In this document: piece after piece, positions 34,171 to 46,400 of the stretch
How positions within the stretch are numbered: the stretch's first letter is position 1
Layout: each line of letters begins with the position of its first letter
NCBI GenBank assembly: GCA_004026145.2
Contig: CP034975.1
Coordinates: forward strand, 24,629,861-24,693,860
Reading direction: 5' to 3'
From: Takifugu bimaculatus
Taxonomy: Eukaryota; Chordata; Actinopteri; Tetraodontiformes; Tetraodontidae
DNA length: 64,000 nucleotides
Notes under the pieces: generated by a model
Database searches by the model: none
Told to the model about the DNA's origin: nothing
What the model saw: only the letters and a program-made list of their open reading frames with translations
Translations under genes and position numbers: made by a program

Positions 34171-36186
34171 GGCTTTAATTGGAAGGCTGCACTGTCACTG
34201 GCACTTGAAAACAGGCCTGATTCACCCTGCTGGTCTCTGAACATCAGGGGGCTAATGGGAGCTGCAAGTTGTTGCACTGTTGAGATGAAAACAGTCACAG
34301 CTCCGTACAGGCCATCTGCACACAGGGATCACCTGGAATTACTCATAAAACACATAAAACAATGAGGGGTTGTGTAAGAGTCCAAAGGGGGAAAAACGGA
34401 GCAGAGAGAAGTAAAGACAAAACGAGGCTGCCGCTAATAAGACTGTTAGCAGAATCTTTCAGCCAGGTTTTTAATCCCATGTATCTCTCACTAGTTCACT
34501 GTGCTGGTGAGCAGTGGCCCAGTTTCATCAATGCAGAATTATTTCAGTCATTACTGTTTTTATTTCCCGTTAGAGGAAACTGGGACACAAAACAGCATGA
34601 AGCCATTTACAATTCAGTTCTGCCTGAATGGATGTCGGCGACACTGCCACATTAAAAGTCCACAAAATGAAGAGAGGAAGCCAGACATATTAGAATTCAG
34701 AGACTGTTAGACCTTCTTTCATAATGTAGATGTGTTAATAGCCAAAAAAGGATAAAATGACTCAGGATGAGGTCATTCCACTGTTGTCCAATCACAATGT
34801 ACTCTGCAGTGTGTGAGGATCAAGCTCCATTAGCCTCTGACCTCACCTACAGCTCATCACCTCATCATGAAAATGTTCTCGCCTATTGGATTTACCCAGG
34901 CTTTTAAGACTAAAGAGCTACTGGACTGGAAGCAAACTACTTAGGCTGAAATGGAACTAGGCAGTAATGTTGTACTGCAAATGTAAGAGAGAGAACTAAT
35001 CCATCAATCCAGCGCAGCCATTACACTACTGATTTCTCCACCAATCAATCTACCGATCACAGAAAAGCAGCAGCTGACGGTGAAAGGGTTGCAGGAGGGG
35101 GGACGGAGAGAGGGACACATGTTGTCTCTGCACACAATGGAGCCTGGTATGTGTGCCAGGGACAGGCTGTGCAGCACTGGGCCGCATGATGCAAGCATTT
35201 CTGTGAGGGTTGGTATCAACAGATCCAAGAGAAATCAGTCATCCTGCCACCCCGACTCTAATTTCTGACGACTTTAAGGGTCTTGCTGCAACACTGATCG
35301 CAGCGATTGTGTATCTTGCTCACGATGCCTGGAAATTTCATGTCTGCTTCCAGCTCCCCAGTTGTGACAGGTTGGGCGCTGATGCACAATAGGCAGATGG
35401 CTTTTCTGTGTCACATCACATCCTCTCATGTTCCTGCTATTACACACTGGTGCCGAATTTCTGTCAAACAACACAAATTAGCTCTCTACACTACATCAAC
35501 ATTACAAACACCGACAAATGGAGCAAATAACTGTGTTGTAAAGCAAAAACCAAAAGAGTTTGACCACCAACCTCAGAATTCTAAACCATACAAAAATAAG
35601 AGACCCTGGACGCTGCAAGAAACAACTGTCCATTAAACAACAAGCATAATTAGATGTTTGGGATATTAAAGATCAAGTCACACATGTGAATCACAACATA
35701 AATATGACGGTATCTAAATCCACTAAAGGAGCAGTGCAAAGTCCTTTTTATAAAGTGTTGCTGTGTAACTTGAGTTTAAATGATTCTTTATTACATTACA
35801 GCGCTTGTCATTACGCTGTTGAGAGTAGAATTCTTACCCTCAACGATAACAGCTCATAACAGAAGGAGACAGTGAGTTAAGTTCCCGTCCTGAAGGTCGA
35901 CTGGTCAGGAATATACTTTCCCTTTGCCGCCGTACTTATGAGCAGGTTCGAACCTCTTACCCAGTGTGTCTTTGATGTTCTTCACCAAGGAGCCTTTCTT
36001 CAGACTGTTCTTGCGCTCCACATAGTTCGATGGCACGTACCCAGTTTGGTTGGAGGCATTGCGGACGCGCCACCACGTTTTTGAATCATCCAGGAGAAAG
36101 AGACGCTCATTTTTTCGGATGTCAAGTTCCTGGTCCTGCTGGGCCGTGTAGTCCCACTTGGCTACAACAATCACCTCCTCTGTCAT
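29982..36186 (-). CDS. nck2: NCK adaptor protein 2 (SH3-SH3-SH3-SH2)
   Basis: Cytoplasmic adaptor linking phosphotyrosine receptors to actin regulators. Coding exons in transcript order: 36186-35961, 31248-30479, 30176-29982, with GT/AG borders and phases 1 and 0. The total is 1191 nt = 396 residues; human NCK2 has 380. SH3-1 is at about 5-58 (ALYDY-like AKWDY, then WWR, then GYVPSNYV). SH3-2 is at about 117-174 (KFAYTA, GWWRG, GWFPSNYV). SH3-3 is at about 211-270 (QTLYPF, EWWRC, GLVPKNYV). SH2 is at about 301-393, with the phosphotyrosine-binding arginine R327 in FLIRDSES. The linker GKTKRKTSARDASPTPS after SH3-1 distinguishes it as NCK2. The linker before SH3-2 carries a run of eight glycines that human lacks, which accounts for part of the extra length. 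The ATG at 36186 has A at -3 and is preceded by an acceptor at 36202, so a noncoding 5' exon is expected upstream. Near certain. Confidence 0.97.
30254..30268 (+). promoter_or_regulatory. Perfect CTCF core motif in nck2 intron
   Basis: CCAGCAGGTGGCAGC matches all 15 positions of the CTCF core consensus CCASYAGRKGGCRSY. It is in the last nck2 intron, 78 bp upstream of the last exon, and in the same orientation as the motif at 29763. Confidence 0.6.
31491..31505 (+). repeat. G15 homopolymer
   Basis: Fifteen consecutive guanines in the nck2 intron. Confidence 0.9.
32115..32230 (+). repeat. Two (CA)n microsatellites
   Basis: A CA array at 32115-32141 and a second, interrupted by TCACA units, at 32196-32230. 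Confidence 0.9.
33302..33318 (+). repeat. G17 homopolymer
   Basis: Seventeen consecutive guanines in the nck2 intron. Confidence 0.9.
34101..34170 (+). repeat. (GACA)n tetranucleotide array
   Basis: Seventeen and a half perfect GACA units, 70 bp, in the nck2 intron. Its serine/valine/cysteine/leucine-repeat translations are artefacts of the repeat. Confidence 0.95.
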
Positions 36187-36201
36187 TTTTCATGAGTCTT
36201 C
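36187..36201 (-). other. nck2: nck2 5' UTR part of the start-codon exon
   Basis: Fifteen noncoding nucleotides precede the ATG. Upstream of them the minus strand reads a pyrimidine stretch ending in CTACAG at 36202-36207, a good splice acceptor. The transcript therefore starts in a separate exon to the right. Confidence 0.7.
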
Positions 36202-39200
36202 CTGTAGAGAAGACAAAGACCAGTGAGAATCACTGAGGATAAAACCACTGGACAAAACAAAAAACACAGCCATTCATTATCACATCTAAGACAATGCAGT
36301 CTTGTGCGTGAATTCATTAGTTCGCACTTTATCTGAGATCACGGAGAGGCTGCGTCTCAACACAACATTCAGGATCCTGAAAATGATTCTTTTTTGTTTT
36401 GTTTTGCTCGCGTGCTACACCAACACTAAAAATCGATTTATGCATTCACTCTGCGTTCTTTCACTGTTGCCCGGACACAGGAAGAGGCTAACCTTCCACT
36501 TTCTGACAGACAGTGAGCAATTACACGCTCTACTTCCTGAGGTCTTAGGTGAAGTAAGCAAGACCACCTTGAATGCTGAGAAATTACATCATGAGGCAGG
36601 CGAAACCAGGGACAAAACTATGTGGAAATGCATCTCCAAAATAAGCAAACATAGGTTCATTGGTGACTGATCCAGTTCAGCGGAAACTTGTGCAATGAAA
36701 TGTGTCTGTCGGTATGAGAACTATCTGAACGATCCAGTTTATATTTAGCACCGCGTGTGGATCCCTAGAACTCAAAGAGGACGTTAAAGGAGAAAAGGAG
36801 CTGTTTAAAGTAAGACGAGTGTGCATATCGAAGCAGTTATAGACTCGTACACACAGGAGACACAATTACACGCATTCAGGTTTACATGACAATTTATTGC
36901 CTTAATCTGACTATAACTGGACAACTAAAGTGTAAAGGTGTTAGTCCGACTAATGTCAGAGGCCTTCTCATCTGACTAAAACGGCCAATTAATGTGACTG
37001 GAAATCCACAATCTCCAGCGTGTTTAAAACCCTAATCAGAGGTAAACTAGACAATACGATCACACGTGATCAAACAAAAACGTAGAAGTATGTGTAACTC
37101 AATTATATCAACTGAAATGTTGAACTGACAGATTTTTTATTGTGCATCAGGTTTTGTTTTTTGTTTTTTTTTAAAATATAACTACATTTTAAAGTGCGGC
37201 CCCTTTTGGCACAGTTGAAAATGATCTGCTCTCAACATTTTTCTTTATTTTGAAAATCTGTGTGTTTTATTTTGTCTTAGCACCCGACTTCCTGTCCTGG
37301 ACACGCTGCCATATTGGAAAAGAGCCATGTGGGTGAAAATACCAGTGGAAATACCAGTTCACTAAACTTTGATGTAAAAAGATAAATTGAATTCTCTCTT
37401 GGTTTGGCAACAGAAAATATAATTACAAATATTAAAATTCACGTCATTCATCAATTAACTATTTAAGTCCCTAATTACGGCTCCAGATAGTTCAGCCATT
37501 TAACATTTAAAGGGCTTGTTGATTCTCCATGCTTATAAAATGCCAACCCCTGCTCAGGCACCTCAGAGAAGCACACAAACTTGACAATGTGTACAGCCAC
37601 GCATGTTTACTGCATGAAAATAGCATCACACTCTCTGTACGATTCAGACCCATCGGAAATACACAAAAAAATACTGGATGCTAAATTTAACACGTTTTCA
37701 TGTCGGTGCCTGCGTGTCCCGTAGCCATTTTCCATCTCCACGTGCATTAAAAATGAAACACTATCTTGTTGCTTGTTCAGAGTTGTAAATGTGCTTCTGT
37801 GTGCTGTCACGAAAGCTGTCAAACTGGATTTCTTCGCTCAAAACGAGTGGGTTATGTTATGTTAAGTTCATGCACTTAAAGTTACACATTCCAGGATCTA
37901 GCCACTTTTTGAAAAGATGTAAAAAGGCTAAAGGAAGACGTTTCCAAGGGTCTATTCAGGCAGGATGTGAGAGCTAAATGCAACAGCTGTCATGCTTCGC
38001 GGAAATAGAGGAGGGGGAATAAAAGAGCAGGTTGATGACAAAAAGAGGAGTGATGACATCAACTCTTCCAGGAAACAGGAGGTGACTTCTGCCCACAGCC
38101 GCGACCACAACTGCATTAAAATGACGCACTTCAGTCACAATCACATTAAACTTATGGGACCAAACATGAGTTCTTATATTTCCATCTAAAAAGTAAAAAA
38201 AAAAAAAAAAAGGATGGTGATTGAAACCAGTTCTTTGATTCACACAAGGCAGCAGATGTAACATATAATCAAAATGGATGAATCCCAACAAACATAATGT
38301 ATACTAAATTTAATTCAAGTGCTTAATTAATAAAAAAAAAAATACAGATGCCAATGTCTACAAAAATGCTAAATACCAGCTCCAAAACTAATAGTGCAAT
38401 TACCATCGTGTCAATATGAGAATATTTAAGTTAATCTAAACATTTATTTTTGGTTTGAAAGTGCTGGTTGTCCAAAAACAACAGAAGTCGTGGCAACAGC
38501 TCTGCATTTACCCGACTGTTTCTCACGAGCCACCCACGCATGCATGAACCCCCCCAACAGGCGTCCCTGCTGCTTGGCTCCATGTGCTCACATGGACACG
38601 TTTGGAGTCCCCACAATGAGAAAACCGTCAAAGTGAAACTGGGATAGATTTAATAAATATATCCAACAACAGTTATGTTGACAGCTGCTTGGTGAGATTT
38701 CTTCCTACTTTAGTGCACCATTACTCACATACAGAAGCTGTTTGAAGTCACCCAGACATTTACCCCTCCCTGTCCATAATGCCACAGTGTTTCATTTAAA
38801 CTCATTACGCAGAGTGACAGGAATGTCTCTCTAAATCTAGTTCTTCCTCTTTTTCATCCTCTCGTATGTCAGAGAAGCAAACATGATGTTCTCATTGTGG
38901 TGCATCGCTCTTGCGCCATCATTTAAATCTTGCGTAAACCAAATCTCTTAGAATTGTCTCCAAAACAGGCGTCACCTCATCAGACCCAAGAACTCGGGTT
39001 GTGTGATAACTTTCAGGCAGATGGTCAAATAAAAAGCTGTTTCCTGTGAGAGAGAACACAAATACACAGAGGGCAAAACAAACAGATTTGGGAGAGACGG
39101 TTTAAAAAGAGGAGAAAAGCCTGAGAGCTGCTGCTCCTTCTGACCCCTCATTCCTCTGCTGAGAAAATTAAAAGAGAAAAGATGAGCGAGAGGCTGTTGA

Positions 39201-40425
39201 GCTGGGTTTCACCAGCACTTCACCACTGCCTCTGCTGGGGGGGGTGGGCTTTCACAGGCTCTTTCAACACCATACAAAGAGACAGGGAAAGTAAAAGAGG
39301 ATTATAAAAAAAGGGGATGTTTTAAGGGGGAGTCTGCCAGAGCTTTCAGTGTTTCCCATTCAGGTCATAGATGGGTTGAACTCCCCCAATAGGAGAGGTT
39401 TGTGAGCCCCTTCCCCCCCCGGGCTGCCTGCTGTCTGCAGTATTAGTTCTCAGTGGAGGGATGACTGATTTACTCCAGGGTGGCAGAGCACTGAAGACTG
39501 AGGGTGAAGAACGAGGGTGAGCGTCCGCGTTACAACCTCTATGGATCTAAACATCTGATTCGCTGAATGATTTGCCACCAAGCGTTTAATCTGATCAGAT
39601 TTTCGATCCCAGCCTGTGACATTCAGTCAGTTTTCCGCGGCTGAGATCTATGGAATGACCCCAAAGTCTTGTGAAAGTGCAAATATAACCTGCTGCCGTG
39701 TCACGTCAATATAACGTTTACACGCAGGCAATAAAACAAGGGTGTGGTCGATATGCTCATCTGTCTTTGGGGATCAGAAAATACTGGTTGTTTTTCCAGA
39801 GACAAAAATAAGCGCACAAATCTTATACGGTATCTAGAGGGCTTCTGGTGGTTAGCTTAAAATAGGATCTGGAATGAGGCACCCTCACCACAGTACGGCA
39901 CATCTGAGAAGAGGAGAGGTTTTTTATCAAAGTCAGCTGTGGCGGGATGCACCATCAACACGAGGAAAAACACGTCAAAGGTTTTCCTCCAGGCTTTAAA
40001 AACAAGGGGAAGTCAGAGCAGGCTGAGATTAAAATCAATAACTGTAAAGATGAGCCACAGGTTGGCATGAAGACAGCAAAAATGAGATATTTGATAGCTT
40101 GGTCAAAATATATTTTCCAGACATACTGTAGGGGATGAGAGGTGGGGAATTAGACAAAAGCAGAAAACCACATATGTAGAAAGAGGGATATTCATTCAGA
40201 AGATCTGCTTGTTCTTTTTCACCAGTTCACTAATCAAACACAAATCACCATGTTCTTGGTTTGCTAACTTTCATATTTTTAAGTAAATAGAAAGGTAAGA
40301 AAGAAATCAAGTAAATAGGACCTTGAAACAGGCTTCAGGGCGTTTTAAGCACAATACTGGTTTGTTTCTAAGTTTCTTTATTTCAAAATTATCTTGATTA
40401 AGTGATAATTACTTGTAACTTCAGT

Positions 40426-40467
40426 CACCATCAGTCTCTACTGAACAAGCAGTAGAGACTGATGGTG
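40426..40467. repeat. 18-bp perfect inverted repeat with 6-nt loop
   Basis: Left arm CACCATCAGTCTCTACTG (40426-40443), spacer AACAAG, right arm CAGTAGAGACTGATGGTG (40450-40467); the arms are exact reverse complements. Confidence 0.95.
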
Positions 40468-43400
40468 TGACCCCCCCAAAAGAAATATATATATATATAA
40501 ATGACAATAATTGCAAATACAATAAGTCAACAAAGCACTCCTTTAAAAGTGCATCTATCCAGTATTGGGTTAAAATCAAGAGAATCCGGGTGAAGTGCAA
40601 AAAACCCCAAAGTAACTGAGAAGAATGCTGCTCAAGGGCCCTCATCTGTGGGGGAGTGTTAACAGAATATCTAATAAATTAGAAGCAGTCAGGAGGAGGA
40701 AGATTCAAATAACTTTAATAGTTCAAGGAAGTTGAAACTATTAAAATGCTTGTACACCTCAGCCATAAAGGTCTCCATCAGGATAAGTGACAGGAAGCTT
40801 AACCCTTGTCACTTAATGTGACGACACCAGCATCTCCGTGCTCTAATCTGGTGGGTTCGTCTCATACTACATACCTGCATGTATAGGCTCACAACACAAG
40901 GGGCACATCATTTGAATCTCCGAACATCCCATCATACTGACTGCACGGAAAGTTGATACACTTTGAATCTCTGATGCACTACGTTCCCTTTTCCACTCAA
41001 CATTTTTTCCTCCATTTCAACCATAAATAGCCAACTCCAAGCAGCTTGTTTTCTCTGCTCCCTGATGCACTCCCCCCCCCCCAAACAGTGCACTGGTTGT
41101 TCACTTCCACGGCTCCCCACTCGCCAACCATGTGACTCCTCTCTCAGCAACCTGGAGGTTTACAGCTCCTTTTCATACACAACTTCTGCCTACCTCTAGC
41201 ACTTATCCCACCTTTAAAAGTGTTTCCTTAAATCTTTCCTTATAAATGACACCCATATTTCTAACCCTGTATGTTAATGATTAAACAAAATCACTGCAGG
41301 GAACAGTCGGACAAATGATGTACGCACAGCTGGGATGTCGAAATGCTGCCCGCTTCTTATCAATTGGAGGAGAAACCATTGTTCAAAGGTGTATAAAATG
41401 TCACATATCAACTCCGTACATTAGATCATATAATGCTGGTATTTCATTTACAGTGAATTTAAGAATGAAGATGATTCCAACAATTTTCAAATACATCACA
41501 ATCACAGCCGCTATCTGAAAATAATCGTATATTTGGCCCTCAATGAATGTGCAGAGAAGCCCCAACAGATATGGTTATTTAGAAATATGAAGCAATATTA
41601 AAGTGTTGAGCCCCTCTGTTGGCTCTATATTCATTTTCTCCACGTTTAGTCAGCAGTGCAGCAGTTTTATAACATGCCAGGTAGTGTTTACAGTGTCTTT
41701 TTTGTCATTTATGTGGTCATAAAATTCAGTCAGAAGACAGAACATATGAGGGCAGACATAAATTTACATTTAAAGTTGTTTGCCAGAATTGCAAATCAAC
41801 GTCATATGCAGCTTGATCTGCCCAAGCCTGGGAAATGGCCAGTGCAGCTGGATACACGGATTATTTTGAGACTGCTCGTAGAAATGTTTGCTTGACATTT
41901 TCCTTTAGACTTTGAAAGTGTGGTACCTTTGGGGGGTTTGTACATACAAATTGTCTACTTAATCAATAATAAAGAAGCAATTTAAGTGACTGCAATGTGA
42001 TAACAGCTGCTCTGAATGTGAGGATCTGATGTTCAATAACATGACTCAAACAATCATACCAGATCTATTCTGGTTTATATGTGATTCCTTATATTTAGTC
42101 TTTATTCACTTAAATGACTTTGCATTAATGCAAGTTTCAAACACACTACCCTAGATACAGAAGTAATCTAGACATCAGTGGAAGTAGTGCATGGGGGGGG
42201 GGGCATTAGTGGGTAGAAATGTTCCTTGAGAAAGGGATTAAGGGCTTTTATTCTACAAACTCAAACTCAAATGCCACACGGATGCAGGTCATCCTACAGA
42301 TTACAGTGCATCTGTCACTGCGTGACAACATGACATGAAAGGGAAAGGAAAAATAAATGCATGCAACTGGAATTTATTTCTGATAACACATGTTATAACT
42401 ACTGATAATACATGTTAAATCAAACCCTGGCACAGTCATCTTAACTGGCCGTTCTCTGGTAAAATTGTGGCAATGTTGGATTCAGGAAACAGAAAAAGCA
42501 GCACTGACTCCTTCTGTTCTGGGTTTCACCTTGTCTTTCTACCTTCTGCTCCACCAGTCTTATTTCTTCTCCCACTTCAGCTCCAGACCTGAATTATTCC
42601 CTTTGATCAGCTACTACCTTCAGGCTCCCCTGAGAAAACAGTGATGCAGGAAGAGCAATGCAGAAAGACTGGTGCAACACAACGCAGACCTGTTGATTGA
42701 CTTTGACCAAAATCACTCATGTAAATACCACCTGTCACATACGGTAGATTGTAGCTGTCTCTGCGGTTCAGGTCTCATTCAGGACTGACCTTCTTTAAAC
42801 TTTAAGCACGTTCCTGATGAGCCTGAAAGCAGTCCTATATAAATATTATAAATGCACAGATACAGTTTGGAAATCTCTACATTACACAACCTGTCTAAAA
42901 TATTAGAATTTTCCAGTCTCTAAAGATAGCTATGATACATTTCTTTTATTTTTCAACTCAAAGTTTTATCCACTCACAACAGTGAGAACGTTAAATGATT
43001 AAATTATTAATACGTCTCAATTTCAACTAATGATTTATTGATGATTTACATCGAATCGACTTGCCGCTTTTTTTAATTTAATTTTTTTTTAAACTCGCTG
43101 GCTGATATTCTGCCAAACATTTTCATGGAAGAGAAACGTTTTCTGGGAAATTTCACCTAGTTATTTATTTTCCCTGTGTGACCCCCACTTTCCTGACTGC
43201 AAACAGTCTAAATTTAGGCTTCCTAGGACACTTGGGAATGCTCTTATAACAAGAATTACCCAGGAGTCATTTCTGGGTCCTTTCAGGCTCATCTTTCTTT
43301 CACAGGCTTGTCTTTTTTAAATAACCCTGATGTCAAAGGAAGAAGACCAGGCAGTGGGTGAAAATAAATACATAATTTCAAAAAGCCAACATTTTTTCTT

Positions 43401-46400
43401 CATGTACAGGCTGACTTCAACATCAACCAAACCAAATGTTGCATGTTGATGTCTCGCGTTCAGAGGATCGCCACAAACCCTGGCAACCACTCAGGAAAGA
43501 CAATGACCTCTGAAATGACATTCCATTAGCACAAAAAAAAGTTGTGGGAATAAGAAGAGGAAGTAACTGCTCAACATGAGTCTGAGGGATCCCTGCTGGT
43601 CAAGAAGGACAGGATCTTATGGTCTCGAGACACAAAATGACACCTTTGGGAAAGATGTAGAAGACCAAGCAGCAAAAGCAAAAAACCTTCCATGTCAGCT
43701 CATTAAAGGATATCCAGATATAGTCCCCTGCAGCATATTCAAAGCCAATATTGTGTTTATGTGAAAGCAAAGACTGAAGTCTCGCTCAAAAAACTGTGAT
43801 TCGGTCCAGCTGAGCAGCAGATAGGTCAAACAGATGCCCCACATGTGCATGTGTGCGTGCATCTGCGTGAGAGAAAGTGTGAGTGCGTGTACACAAGAGA
43901 GACTCCAAGGGCAAAATGTGTGTGTAGTCTTTAAATCTCAGGAGAAGCCAGTGGCTCCCTGAAATGTATGTCTCATAAATAAAGCACTGCTTCCTTCAGC
44001 TGCAACCATTCGTGTGACACAAAGAAAGAAGAAAATACACAAATGGCTTCTTTAAGGCCAATAAAGCTCCACTGAACGAGCCTCCGAGCGCAAGGAAGTA
44101 GCACATTTAATTACGTGTAAGTGAAAACATAGTAATGGCCTATACATTAAAATATACACGAACTGTTGAGTCCTTGCTGATTTGCTATGAATTACCACAG
44201 CTTTGAAAAGTCTTTCAAACATTTAAGAAGAAAATGTATATTAGATGAGGAGATCATTTCATGCCACAATTAGCAAGTAGTCGTGATGTTTGAAGTAAAT
44301 GTTATGAATCTCTCAGGTTTCACTGTACCATGAGTTGTTTATATATAATCATTATATATCGGACAAAACACCGATACATTCTACTCTGGCTGGTAACAAA
44401 GAAAAGTACGTAACAGTGTGTAAAGATTAGGAATTTTAAAAGGCAGAAAAATAGGAACAGCAACTTTGGACAAATAAATTTAAATATCAATGGAGAAAAA
44501 AATCCAAATATAAAACACTAGTAAGACCTTAGCGATTAAGATATTCCTAACTCCCTAATATCATATTTTAGCCGCTGCAGCACATGTTTAGCCTGTCTTG
44601 TGTTTATTTCCCCGGACAACTTTGACACCGTGTTGCACAAATGTTGACGACACACGTGTGTAGCCGTTATCACCTGGCTGATCTGTGTTTCGACTTGCCC
44701 TGCCCATTGTGCAACACTGACATTGTTCCCGTGCTACATAAGCAAAGGAACTGGTGGCAGGTTTTCACTAGACTTGAATTCCATCCATATAATCCTATTC
44801 TCACTACATGTCCCAGCAAACACTCTTGACATACCCTGAAACACACACACTTTCTTATTGAGTGTGTAATCCATGCACTTTCCTTAAGACATATTTAGCT
44901 TTTATCAGAAGTAAAAAGCCCTCAAGTCTCCCTGCACTCTTAAGCCACTATGGCTCATTTCAATAGATTGAATAATGAGGATACAATTTGTTCATTTGAA
45001 GCAAAAGCCAATGTAATCTAATGCTTATAGAGCCGCTCCCAGAGCAGAAAAAACTGAGCCTCTGCATTATGTTAAACCAGAAATTCACTTATCTTTATAT
45101 TTTAAAAAAAGTCTGAATAAAGGTGTGTTTGGTTGGAATTCATCAGATCCATTATTATTATGTGGAAAAGTCGATATACATTATTGAAAAAACTGTTCTT
45201 TCTAATCCTCCTAAGCAGCTCTGACTTGAAGTAATATTCATTAACAAGCCATTAACATAAACCACTTTCCATAACGAGTTTCCTGGCTGAGTCTGTTGAT
45301 GCAGATCTAGACTGCTGCTAAAGGCTGTTAGTCCCAGAACATGTTAAGGGGGGCCACATGGGGACCAAAACATGGACTGTGTGCATGAGATCAATCAGAG
45401 TGTCATGGCATGATCTTATCATTGTGTTTGTGAGGCCAGATGACAGACACCGTATATTTCCCAGCTCACTTCAGCAGCAGTAAACATCAGACAAGCAGCT
45501 TCAGATACATTATTACACAAAGGCAGAAGTGGCAGCATGTCGTCACACTTCATCGCTTTCACCGTCATAGGTTCATGCATCTTAAATAATCAAGAATGAG
45601 TTGGCGCATGACTGTGAGCATTATTTGCTGGGCTCTTGTTGGTCTATAAACTTATGCTCCCCCTATAATATTGATTTCAACACAGAAAACCAGACGTGAT
45701 GTTTTTAACTGACAGAACAATTTTCCTACTAGATCTATTTGTGCTAACATTATCTTATTAAAAAAATGTCATGCAATCAGTTAATTTAATCCATCTTTAT
45801 ATTTAAGAGCACAGCCTAAATGCAACCTAAGATACATATCATCTGTTTAATAAAAAATGTAAAAGCCATGAAAGCGATGAGGTTATAGCCGAGCACTTTT
45901 TGATAGGTCGGAGAAATGGTCAGAACACCGGCTCAAGCACAGCTGGTTCTCTGCCGTCCAAAGATGTTAGCTTGGTTAAGAGCTGCGTTCCTCTCATCCC
46001 ATTGATCAATGTACCTGGTCTGAACCCCTGCATGCGCTATCTCCAGAGTGTCTGCCCCCTCTTCCTTCTTTCACATCATGGCATAATTTAGATCTGGCTC
46101 TCAGGACACATTTATACAACAATGTTGTCACGAGAGGTGAAAGAATTTTCCCTTTGCCTTTTCAAAAGCACTCTGCACTCACTCAGACATGGTGCAATAA
46201 CATAACGCCACCTTTATCCGAGAGAGTGGCCCCAAACTTCCACTGAAAGTGTCTGTGGCACGCGGTGCCGTGAATGTGGACTGACCGACGGTGCTCACCG
46301 TCGCACACTGGAGGCACTTCTAAAGCGTCGTGGAGCGACTACTACTGGTCCTTATCATGCAACTCAAAACACTTTAAAAAGTACTTGAAATGATGATTAA

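Larger units (their letters stand above)
31249..35960 (-). other. nck2: nck2 intron between coding exons 1 and 2
   Basis: 4.7 kb holding a G15 run (31491-31505), two CA arrays (32115-32141, 32196-32230), a G17 run (33302-33318) and a (GACA)n array (34101-34170). Longer open frames here (for example 159 codons at 32295-32774, minus) have no recognisable protein features. I see no extra coding exon. Confidence 0.6.

Noticed and set aside
34092..34298. Cysteine/valine/leucine/serine repeat protein
   Set aside because: Translation of the (GACA)n microsatellite.
35941..35960. GGTTCGAA as a possible tRNA T-loop
   Set aside because: It lies at the nck2 exon 1 donor; no A-box, acceptor stem or cloverleaf surrounds it. 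I found no tRNA gene in the window.
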